A stretch of DNA of 7,857 nucleotides, taken from contig JAITJT010000172.1 of NCBI GenBank assembly GCA_031278795.1, positions 1 through 7,857 on the forward strand. The letters are read 5' to 3'. Below, one piece after another: positions 1 through 6,200 of the stretch. This DNA is from Deltaproteobacteria bacterium (GTDB lineage Bacteria > Desulfobacterota > Desulfarculia > Adiutricales > Adiutricaceae). Numbering within the stretch: position 1 is the stretch's first letter; every line of letters starts with the position of its first letter. Under the pieces are notes generated by a model that was not told the origin of the DNA, ran no database searches, and worked only from the letters and a program-made list of their open reading frames with translations. Both the position numbers and the translations under genes were made by a program.

Positions 1-32
1 CTTTTTATAAATCTTAAATCCTTCATAAAGCT

Positions 33-40
33 AAGGAAAG
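33..40 (+). promoter_or_regulatory. Ribosome binding site of thiM
   Basis: The purine-rich AAGGAAAG contains AGGA and ends 8 nt before the ATG at 49, a usable Shine-Dalgarno distance. It supports this start over a GTG at 42-44, which is in another frame. Confidence 0.6.
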
Positions 41-48
41 AGTGATAA

Positions 49-873
49 ATGCACAAACATCTTAAGCGGATCCACTCCAAAAACCCCTTGGTGCTATGCA
101 TCACGAACTTCGTAACAGCGAATGACTGCGCCAATGCCATCCTAGCCGTGGGAGGCTCTCCGGTCATGAGCAAATGCATAGAGGAGACGCAGGATCTTTT
201 GTCCATGGCCGCAAGCCTTGTCTTAAATATCGGCACCGTGGATGAGTTCTCGCAGCCAATCATGGAATATTCTGCAGCAATCGCAGATGATCAAAACCTT
301 CCCCTGGTCTTGGACCCAGTGGGGGTGGGCGCCACCAAGTGGCGCATGGACGTGACCCAGTGGATACTTCAAGGAATGATCCCCAGCATAATCAGGGGAA
401 ACGCCTCGGAGATTGGGGCCCTTCACGACATGGACAATTCCAACCAGAAGGGAGTGGATGCCCAAAAGGGCGTAAAGCTAGCCCAGAGGCTAGAGCTTGC
501 CAAGGATTTGGCAAGTTCCCTCAAGACGGTGGTGGTGGTGACGGGCGCGGAGGACGTGATTAGCCAAGGGAAAGATACTTACATAGTGAAAGGTGGCTCA
601 GAGCTATTAACTAAAATCACCGGAAGCGGCTGCATGCTCTCGGCCATCATGGGCGCCTTTTTGTCCGTAACGCCGGAAAACCCTTTTATCTCAGCCTACA
701 ACGCCTGCCGTCTCATGAAGGAGGCAAGCGAAAGGGCGGAAGAGTCCCTCAAACGTAAGACAGATATCGGCGAGTTCAGGGTAAAATTATTCGACGAGCT
801 CTATGCGGCCAAAGACATCCCCGACACTAGTGACAAAGAGGGCCCTGATAAAAGTGAAAAAACAAGAACTTGA
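49..873 (+). CDS. thiM: Hydroxyethylthiazole kinase ThiM
   Basis: Phosphorylates the thiazole alcohol 4-methyl-5-(2-hydroxyethyl)thiazole with ATP, giving the thiazole phosphate used by ThiE; a cytosolic thiamine salvage enzyme of the ribokinase-like fold. The 274 residues align by eye with Bacillus ThiK/ThiM over nearly the whole length: NPLVLCITNFV (12-22), GGSPVM (35-40), LVLNIGT (57-63), LVLDPVGVGAT (86-96), IRGNASEI (115-122), KGVD (134-137), the ATP-site motif VTGAEDV (164-170), and TKITGSGC (188-195), whose Cys195 matches the catalytic-region cysteine of the family. The last 16 or so residues are a hydrophilic tail (DTSDKEG...) outside the fold. The ATG at 49 is supported by AAGGAAAG at 33-40. 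The next gene, thiE, lies 202 nt downstream on the same strand and acts on its product. Only 48 nt of upstream sequence are present, so its regulation cannot be read. Confidence 0.96.
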   Translation: MHKHLKRIHSKNPLVLCITNFVTANDCANAILAVGGSPVMSKCIEETQDLLSMAASLVLNIGTVDEFSQPIMEYSAAIADDQNLPLVLDPVGVGATKWRMDVTQWILQGMIPSIIRGNASEIGALHDMDNSNQKGVDAQKGVKLAQRLELAKDLASSLKTVVVVTGAEDVISQGKDTYIVKGGSELLTKITGSGCMLSAIMGAFLSVTPENPFISAYNACRLMKEASERAEESLKRKTDIGEFRVKLFDELYAAKDIPDTSDKEGPDKSEKTRT

Positions 874-911
874 TCTTCAGCTTTATTTGTAAAATTTTTA
901 TTATTTCTTCT

Positions 912-929
912 GTCTAAGTCTAAGTCTAG
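912..929 (+). repeat. Triple hexamer repeat GTCTAA
   Basis: Two perfect GTCTAA copies (912-917, 918-923) are followed by GTCTAG (924-929), directly before the A8T7 tract. It is short enough to arise by slippage. No function can be assigned. Confidence 0.55.
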
Positions 930-1056
930 TTATTAGCTAAAAAAAATTTTTTTCTCTAAAGCTAGAAAAACAAGTCAAAAGTGTTAAAATGGAATCAAGC
1001 CTTTTTCGCTCAGGCAATATCTAAACACCCAAAACAAAGATAAAAGCCCGCTTATT

Positions 1057-1063
1057 AAGGGGA
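1057..1063 (+). promoter_or_regulatory. Ribosome binding site of thiE
   Basis: AAGGGGA lies 12 nt upstream of the ATG at 1076, slightly long spacing but the only purine-rich match near this start. No other plausible in-frame start lies close by. Confidence 0.5.
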
Positions 1064-1075
1064 CGCGTCATAGGC

Positions 1076-1705
1076 ATGAAACACTCTAAACTTACTAAAA
1101 AACTTCTCCTAACCCTCGTCATCGGAAAAGATGACGCCCCGGGGAAGGATCTCATAAAGCTAGTGACCGAGGCCTTCCAGGGAGGGGTCACCTCGCTGCA
1201 GCTGCGGGAGAAGACCATGGGCGACAAGGAGTTCTACGAGGAGGCCCTCATATTCTCGGAACTATCCAAGGACATGGGAAAGCTCTTCATGATCAATAAC
1301 CGGGTGGACATTGCCCTGGCCGTGGACGCGGACGGGGTGCATTTGGGGGAAGACGATCTGCCCTTGGAGGCCGCGGCCAAGATACTTCCCAAGGGGAAGA
1401 TCCTAGGCTATTCAGCCAGCTCCCGGGAAAAAGGCGCGGAGGCCATCCTCAAGGGCGCGGACTATCTGGGGGTGGGGGCCCTCTACCCCTCTCCCTCCAA
1501 GCCCGAGGCCCCGGTTTTAACCGATAGCCAGATTGACTCCATCCTGGGCCTCAAGTGGCCCACGGTGGGGATTGGTGGCATTACCATAGAAAACGCGGCT
1601 GAACTTAAAAGTAAAGGTTTCCAAGGCCTCGCGGTCATCTCGGCCATAGCCCGGGCAGAGGATGCTAAGGAGGCGGCCCAGGGGCTCCTAAAAGCCTTCA
1701 CCTAA
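1076..1705 (+). CDS. thiE: Thiamine phosphate synthase ThiE
   Basis: Joins hydroxymethylpyrimidine diphosphate to thiazole phosphate, giving thiamine phosphate and pyrophosphate; a cytosolic TIM-barrel enzyme. The 209 residues are the normal length. Motifs run in family order: GGVTSLQLREK (36-46), FMINNRVDIAL (71-81), DADGVHLGEDDLP (84-96), GYSAS (111-115), ADYLGVGALYPSPSK (128-142), PTVGIGGI (162-169) and LAVISAIARA (185-194). Some positions depart from the textbook enzyme: the usual 'ND' before RVD is NN (74-75), and the usual G-P-x-x-P-T-x-T-K loop reads GALYPSPSK with serines for both threonines. TenI-type homologues share the fold, but LREK, the DGVHLG region and the neighbouring thiM favour true ThiE. 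Its TAA (1703-1705) overlaps the stop of convergent leuD, so no intergenic terminator can exist between them. Confidence 0.93.
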   Translation: MKHSKLTKKLLLTLVIGKDDAPGKDLIKLVTEAFQGGVTSLQLREKTMGDKEFYEEALIFSELSKDMGKLFMINNRVDIALAVDADGVHLGEDDLPLEAAAKILPKGKILGYSASSREKGAEAILKGADYLGVGALYPSPSKPEAPVLTDSQIDSILGLKWPTVGIGGITIENAAELKSKGFQGLAVISAIARAEDAKEAAQGLLKAFT

Positions 1706-2322
1706 GACTCGGTGGGAAGCACGGCCTGCCAGGGCTCCTTATGGGAGGCCTCATAGGCCTCTATCATGTCCTCCAGGCTCAAGGTCTGGGCAATGTCATC
1801 CACCCCGGAGAGGAGCCTCTTGCGCCTATGGGGGTCTATGTCAAAGCTAGCCTTCCAGCCGTCCGAGCCCTTAAGCGTCTGGTTCACCAGATCCACCTCC
1901 AGAGTGTAGCCCGGGTTTCTCTCGATGCGCTCCATTATTTCCGAGACCAAGGCGTCCGGCTGCTCGATGAGCAGAAGCCCTATCTTGAAGCTATTGTTGC
2001 GGAAGATATCCCCGAAGCTAGTGGCTATAACGGTCCTGAAGCCGTAATCCTCCAGCGCCCAGGCGGCGTGCTCGCGGCTGGAGCCGCAGCCGAAGTTCTC
2101 CCGGGAGACAAGCACCCCAGCTCCCTTGTAGCGGGGGAGGTTCAGGATGAAAGCCGGATCAAGCTTTCCGTCCGGAAGAAAACGCAAATCATTGAAAAGA
2201 TTGGCTCCAAAGCCGGTTTTCTCAATCTTCTTGAGGAACTGCTTGGGGATTATCAAGTCGGTGTCCACGTTGGGTCTGTCCAGATATGTCGCCACCGCTG
2301 AAAATGTCTCAAAGGCCTTCAT
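1702..2322 (-). CDS. leuD: 3-isopropylmalate dehydratase small subunit LeuD
   Basis: Small (swivel-domain) subunit of isopropylmalate isomerase. With the Fe-S subunit LeuC it converts 2-isopropylmalate to 3-isopropylmalate in leucine synthesis. The product from the ATG at 2322 has 206 residues, close to the usual 200. Diagnostic segments are NVDTDLIIPKQFL (18-30), TGFGANLFNDLRFL (36-49), the LeuD signature RENFGCGSSREHAAWAL (74-90), ATSFGDIFRNNSFK (100-113) and the C-terminal DIDPHRRKRLLSGVDDI (161-177). A GTG four codons earlier (2334) is also open. I prefer the ATG because it begins at the usual family N-terminus. A weak GGGTG lies upstream. No leuC is visible; in many genomes leuC adjoins leuD, so here LeuC must be encoded elsewhere. 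The gene runs opposite to thiE and shares stop-codon bases with it. Confidence 0.95.
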   Translation of the reverse strand: MKAFETFSAVATYLDRPNVDTDLIIPKQFLKKIEKTGFGANLFNDLRFLPDGKLDPAFILNLPRYKGAGVLVSRENFGCGSSREHAAWALEDYGFRTVIATSFGDIFRNNSFKIGLLLIEQPDALVSEIMERIERNPGYTLEVDLVNQTLKGSDGWKASFDIDPHRRKRLLSGVDDIAQTLSLEDMIEAYEASHKEPWQAVLPTES

Positions 2323-2360
2323 GGTCGTTAACACCCATCACAAAATCTTACATAGTCAAA

Positions 2361-2388
2361 ATAATGTGGGGCAAGGCCCCAATGTCAA
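2361..2388 (-). promoter_or_regulatory. leuD promoter with inverted repeat in the spacer
   Basis: Read on the minus strand, a perfect -35 TTGACA (2388-2383) is followed after 16 nt by CATTAT (2366-2361), 4/6 to the -10 consensus. The predicted start near 2354 leaves a leader of about 30 nt before the leuD ATG. The spacer is almost wholly occupied by the perfect inverted repeat TGGGGC-N3-GCCCCA (2367-2381), an operator-like position where a bound regulator would block or remodel polymerase binding. The protein that might bind is not visible. Confidence 0.6.
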
Positions 2389-2499
2389 CTGTTATATCCT
2401 AAAAAGCCTCCCTTGTGAAGTATGGGGCCCACCTAGCCGCCTTGCCCTAGAGCTCATAATCCTTAGATTCCCTTGGGGAAGACCCCTCCCCTTCCCGCT

Positions 2500-2559
2500 T
2501 TTTTAGGTCTTTGGCTTTTTAAGTCCTTGGTTTTAAATCTTGGGCTTTAAATCTTTGTC
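2500..2559 (+). repeat. Degenerate 14-16 nt tandem repeat
   Basis: Four imperfect units follow each other: TTTTTAGGTCTTTGGC (2500-2515), TTTTTAAGTCCTTGGT (2516-2531), TTTAAATCTTGGGC (2532-2545) and TTTAAATCTTTGTC (2546-2559). They share TTTWAAxTCTTxGG. There is no open reading frame and no clear dyad. It looks like a decayed slippage repeat. Confidence 0.55.
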
Positions 2560-2661
2560 TTTAACAAGCCCCTAGCTTGCGAACAGGCCCTTCCCTCTCG
2601 ATCCTCTAAGCTGACCATAGAGCCTCAAAGCCCGCTCCCAAAAGAGAAAAACAGGCCTAGC

Positions 2662-2690
2662 TTTTGAGAGTTGACAAATTATGTTATAAT
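2662..2690 (+). promoter_or_regulatory. Strong extended -10 sigma70 promoter
   Basis: TGTTATAAT (2682-2690) is a perfect extended -10 (TG, one base, TATAAT). A -35 may be TTGAGA (2664-2669, 5/6 match but only 15-nt spacing) or TTTTGA (2662-2667, 17-nt spacing); an extended -10 needs little -35 help. The -10 is also one arm of a dyad, ATTAT-GTT-ATAAT (2678-2690). The expected start is about 2696-2698. No gene begins for about 500 nt, so it drives either a small RNA or a long leader of the large activase gene. Confidence 0.6.
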
Positions 2691-2722
2691 GCGCCGCGTA
2701 TGCCAATATTGGGCGAGAAATA

Positions 2723-2746
2723 GGCGAAAAGCCCTCGCTTTTCGCC
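2723..2746 (+). repeat. Perfect 10-bp inverted repeat with 4-nt loop
   Basis: GGCGAAAAGC (2723-2732) and GCTTTTCGCC (2737-2746) are exact reverse complements around CCTC. It is followed by A9, not T's, so it is not a plus-strand terminator. On the minus strand the T-run would precede the stem, so it is not a terminator there either. It is most likely an RNA structural element or a protein-binding dyad. Confidence 0.8.
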
Positions 2747-2835
2747 ACTCCCTAAAAAAAAAGCCTAAGCTTACGGGAAACTCTGAGGCTTTGCCTGGAT
2801 CATTGTGACTCAGGCCGCATCCTTGTGAACTTTTC

Positions 2836-2867
2836 GCCTCTTTGGCCTCTTTGTGGGCCTCTTTGTG
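2836..2867 (+). repeat. Three tandem GCCTCTTTG copies
   Basis: The copies are at 2836-2844, 2845-2853 and 2857-2865; the last two extend to GCCTCTTTGTG. As RNA they would be unpaired pyrimidine-rich motifs, possible seed sites. On the minus strand they create a KEA-rich reading frame that I judge spurious. Confidence 0.65.
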
Positions 2868-2895
2868 TGTCACTCACTCCCTTTTGACTTCCGCT

Positions 2896-2922
2896 AAAGC
2901 CCTAGAGGGGCCCCTTTTTTTT
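2896..2922 (+). terminator. Possible rho-independent terminator
   Basis: A GC-rich element ends in eight T (2915-2922). GCCC (2899-2902) can pair with GGGC (2908-2911) over a 5-nt loop, and AAAG (2896-2899) can alternatively close on CTTT (2914-2917). GGGGCCCC itself is a palindrome with no room for a loop. The stem is short, so this is a weak call, but the position suits the end of the candidate RNA starting near 2697. Confidence 0.35.
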
Positions 2923-2972
2923 AAGCTTTCTAAGCTTGGAAATTTCCCCCATTGAAAATTTTAATGCCTTTA

Positions 2973-3049
2973 GCCCTAAAGTGCTCTTTAGGCCCTAAAG
3001 CGCCCTTTAACCCTCTAAAAACGCCCTTTTGGACTCTAAGGCCCTTTAG
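2973..3049 (+). repeat. Array of imperfect hairpin-forming repeats
   Basis: Four successive units of 18-21 nt: GCCCTAAAGTGCTCTTTAG (2973-2991), GCCCTAAAGCGCCCTTTAA (2992-3010), a diverged 21-mer (3011-3031) and GACTCTAAGGCCCTTTAG (3032-3049). Each is a small dyad: in unit 1 CTAAAG-TGCT-CTTTAG is a perfect 6-bp stem with a 4-nt loop, and unit 2 keeps 5 bp. No spacer or leader like a CRISPR is present. It resembles a decaying palindromic repeat in the leader of the activase gene. Confidence 0.65.
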
Positions 3050-3058
3050 CCCCTTAAG

Positions 3059-3087
3059 GCCTTGGCCAAGAGCGCCAAGGCGCGCTC
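3059..3087 (+). repeat. Overlapping alternative hairpins
   Basis: GCCTTGGC (3059-3066) pairs perfectly with GCCAAGGC (3074-3081) over a 7-nt loop. The overlapping GAGCGC (3070-3075) pairs perfectly with GCGCTC (3082-3087) over a 6-nt loop. The two stems share bases 3074-3075 and cannot both form. A T5 run (3096-3100) lies 8 nt after the second stem, so an attenuator-like choice is conceivable though the spacing is poor. Confidence 0.45.
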
Positions 3088-3105
3088 GCTTAAGCTTTTT
3101 AGGGC

Positions 3106-3174
3106 TAAGTGGGGTTAAGTGGGCTTATTAGACATACCTTTTCAGGCGCCATCTGCGCGTAAACCTTATTAGAC
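3106..3174 (+). promoter_or_regulatory. Direct repeats upstream of the activase gene
   Basis: TAAGTGGG occurs at 3106-3113 and 3116-3123, exactly one helical turn apart. CTTATTAGAC occurs at 3124-3133 and 3165-3174, 41 nt (about four turns) apart. The second copy sits in a small dyad CCTTA-N6-TAAGG (3164-3179). The phasing and position 30-100 nt before the start codon suit operator sites, but no regulator is known and no clear -35/-10 pair accompanies them. Confidence 0.35.
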
Positions 3175-3203
3175 TAAGGCAAAATCTAGGATTTTTTGAA
3201 TAT

Positions 3204-6200
3204 ATGCTTGAATCAAGAAGCTCCAAGGGGCCATATTTCCTAGGCCTAGACATTGGCTCCGTGAGCGTGAAAATAGCCCTCCTGGATCAAGACGAGAGGA
3301 TCCTGGAAGGCATCTACCTCAGGCACCACGGGAGGCCCTTCCATACGGCCCATGAGGCCCTGGGGGAGCTTCTCACCAAATACCCGGGAGAGCTCATCCA
3401 CGCCCCCCGGGTGACCGGAGCCTCCAGCCAGAGGCTCTCCGCGCTCTTAAAAGGTTCCCCGGTGGGTGAGATTATGGCCCTGGCCGTCTCGGCCATCAAG
3501 CACACGCCCAGCGCCCAAAGCCTCATAGACATAGGTGGGGAGGACACCAAGCTCCTGTGGTTCAACCAAGAGGAGAGAGGGGCCCTCTCGGACTTCAACA
3601 TGAACGCCATCTGCGCGGCCGGGACTGGATCTTTTTTGGACCAGCAGGCCCACCGCCTGGGCTATGACATAGAGAGTTTCGGAAAACTAGCCTTAAAGTC
3701 TGAGCTACCGCCCCGGGTGGCCGGGCGCTGCAGCGTCTTCGCCAAGAGCGACATGATCCACCTCCAGCAGTCCGCCACCCCGGACTATGAGATTATCTAC
3801 GGCTTGTGCCTGGCCATGGCCAGAAGCATAAGGAGCGGGCTAGCCAAGGGAAAGGCCCTTACACCTCCGGTCCTCTTCACCGGAGGCGTGGCCGCCAACC
3901 CTGGACTCAACCGGGCCCTCTCGGAGGTTCTGGAGCTTAAGGCGGGTGAGCTGATTGTGCCTTCCGAGCACTATGTCTTTGGCGCCTACGGCGCCGCCTT
4001 GGAAGGCTTAAGAGAGCTTAAGACCAAGGAGCCGGCCGGGCTTAATCTGGAAACCCTCACCCAGTGGCTCACAAAGCCCCACGAGCCGCCAGCTAGGCAA
4101 AAGCCTTTAGTGCGCCGCCCTAAAAAACCCGGACTCTCGAGCTTTGACTGGAGTAATGTTACCAAAGAGAGGCCGCTAGAGGTCTACATAGGGGTGGACG
4201 TGGGCTCGGTCTCCACCAACGTGGCCCTGGTTACCCCGGAGGGCACTCTGGTGGAGAGGCAGTATCTAGCCACCGCCGGTAGGCCCCTGGAGGCAATACT
4301 TCAGGGCTTCAGGCAGATACCTGCTGAGGTGAAAGACAAGGTTAAGGTCCTGGGGGCCTGCACCACAGGGTCCGGTCGCTACCTCTCGGCCGACTACCTG
4401 GGCGCGGACATGACGGTTAATGAGATAACCGCCCAGGCCACGGCCGCCGTGGCCATAGACCCCAAGGTGGATACTATATTTGAGATAGGGGGCCAGGACT
4501 CCAAGTACATCTCCCTTAAAGACGGAGTCATAGTGGACTTCATGATGAACAAGGCCTGCGCCGCGGGTACCGGGTCTTTCTTGGAGGAGCAGGCCGATAA
4601 ACTGGGTCTTAATATCAAAGAGCAGTTTGGGGACTTGGCCCTCTCCAGCACCAACCCGGTTAGCCTAGGGGAGCGCTGCACGGTCTTTATGGAATCCGAT
4701 CTGGTGCACCACCAGCAAAACGGCGTGGGGCACCATGACCTGGTGGCGGGCCTCTGCCACGGGATAGTTGCCAACTATTTGGGCCGGGTGGTTGAGACAA
4801 GGCTCGTGGGGGAGAACATCTTCTTCCAGGGGGGAACCAGCTTCAACGAGGGCGTGGCCGCGGCCTTTGAGTCTAGGCTAAGTAGAAAGATAACGGTTCC
4901 AGATAACGCCGACGTTACCGGCGCCATGGGCGCGGCTCTTATCGCTCGTGACAGGCGCACATGGGAGGAAAGCACCTTTGTGGGCTTTGACCTTAGCCAG
5001 AGGCACTATGAGATTAAGAGCTTTGAGTGCCGTCACTGCGAGAATGTCTGCGAGATAAGAAAGGTGACCGTCCAGGGAGGCACGCCCTTCTTCTACGGCT
5101 CCCGCTGCGACCGCTACGACCAAGACGCCAGAAAGGGAAAAGACCTAAGTAAGCTTCCGGACCTCTTCAAGTACCGCTATGATTTGGCCTTTAATCCCCC
5201 TGAGCTAAGTGAGCTCAAATATGGTAACAATCCCGGACAAATCCCCTACAAAGCTAGAGTGGGACTCATACGCAGCATGTTTTTCGCCGAGATGGGCCCC
5301 TTCTGGAGCGTCTTTTTGGCATCCTTAGGCTTGGAGCCCGTCTGGTCAGCCCCCACCAATAAGACAATCATCCACCGGGGCTGCGAGAGGACCCTAGGTG
5401 AGTTCTGCTTCCCCATCAAGGCCGCCTACGGGCATCTTTTAGATCTTCTAGATAAAGAGCTAAAACACATCCTCCTACCCTCCATAGTAAACCTTCCGGA
5501 GGGGAGTGTTAAAAACCCCGCCGGGGCCAAGGGCCCCGGCGCCCCCTCCAAGGGTAACGGCGAGCTCAAGGACGATAGCTTTAGTAAAGATAGCTCCAAA
5601 AACAAGAAGGCCATGCGCAAGGCCCCGGACAACACGGCCTGCCCCTACAACCAGTCTCTGGCCTACACGGCCCCGGTGGCCCTTAACCTCAAAGAGCCTT
5701 TTTTGGTGAGGGAACCTGTGTTTTTTGGGGAAGGGGACAGGGTCTTGGAGAGATCCCTCATGGGTCTAGCCAGAAAGCTAGGGGTATCAGAGGCTGAGGT
5801 ACCCAAGGCCATGAAGGCCGGGAAGTTGGCCCAGGAGGCCTTCTCCAGAAGGCTAACGGATTATGGGTCCAAGGTACTACGTGATCTTAAGGATGGCGAC
5901 ACCGCCATGGTGGTGGTCTCCAGGCCCTACAACGGCTTTGACCCGGGTCTTAACCTAAGGCTCAATGAGAAGATGAGGGATTTAAATATCCTAGGCATCC
6001 CCATGGACTTTTTGCCATCAGAGAGCCTAGAAGATGACGAGGAGTCCCTGTCCCACTACTGGCGCTACGGCCAGAAGATAACCCGCTCCGCCAAGTTCAT
6101 AGCCCAAGACCCTAGGCTCCAGGCCCTCTACATCTCCAACTTCGGCTGCGGCCCGGACTCCTTTATCCTCCACTTCTTTAAAAACTCCCTGGGCGATAAG

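Larger units (their letters stand above)
874..1075. other. AT-rich thiM-thiE intergenic region
   Basis: This gap is much more AT-rich than the flanking genes. It holds three tandem GTCTAA/GTCTAG hexamers (912-929), an A8T7 tract (939-953) flanked by TAGCT (934-938) and AGCTA (960-964), and a possible -10 (TAAAAT, 985-990) without a recognisable -35. I looked for the conserved TPP riboswitch boxes (CTGAGA and the GATAATGCCAGCG-type core) and did not find them. No convincing rho-independent terminator follows thiM. The gap could hold a separate thiE promoter, but thiM-thiE read-through is equally possible. Confidence 0.5.
2697..2922 (+). ncRNA. Candidate structured small RNA or leader
   Basis: I do not recognise a known RNA family. 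The transcript expected from the extended -10 would contain, in order: a possible near-leaderless 7-codon ORF MPILGEK (2700-2723); a perfect hairpin GGCGAAAAGC-CCTC-GCTTTTCGCC (2723-2746); a second stem AAAGCCT/AGGCTTT (2760-2766 with 2786-2792); a third GCCTG/CAGGC (2793-2797 with 2811-2815); a repeat of CTTTTCGCC at 2830-2838 able to compete for the first hairpin's 5' arm; three GCCTCTTTG copies (2836-2867); and a GC block followed by eight T (2907-2922) as a possible end. It lacks marks I would expect of 4.5S, tmRNA, RNase P or the TPP riboswitch. The alternative is a 5' leader controlling the activase. Confidence 0.35.

Noticed and set aside
874..1075. TPP riboswitch before thiE
   Set aside because: Expected for a thiamine gene, but neither the CTGAGA box nor the downstream conserved core is present. 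The 48 nt before thiM are too short to test.
1741..2301. Long plus-strand open frame opposite leuD
   Set aside because: It is a shadow: the minus strand encodes an unmistakable LeuD with its signature motifs across the same bases.
2671..2690. TTGACA followed by TATAAT
   Set aside because: Both hexamers are perfect but only 8 nt apart, far too short for a sigma70 -35/-10 pair. The TATAAT works instead as an extended -10, with any -35 further upstream.
2723..2759. Rho-independent terminator at the 10-bp hairpin
   Set aside because: The stem is followed by A9 on the plus strand. On the minus strand the T-run precedes the stem. Neither orientation fits a terminator.
2679..2873. Minus-strand 64-codon frame beginning with HKEAHKEAKEAK
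   Set aside because: The KEA pattern comes from the GCCTCTTTG DNA repeats. The start is GTG with a purine stretch only 3 nt away, the frame overlaps the extended -10 promoter and the hairpin, and the rest shows no protein-like pattern.
2973..3049. CRISPR array
   Set aside because: The units are contiguous, 18-21 nt and diverged, with no unique spacers between them and no cas genes in the window.
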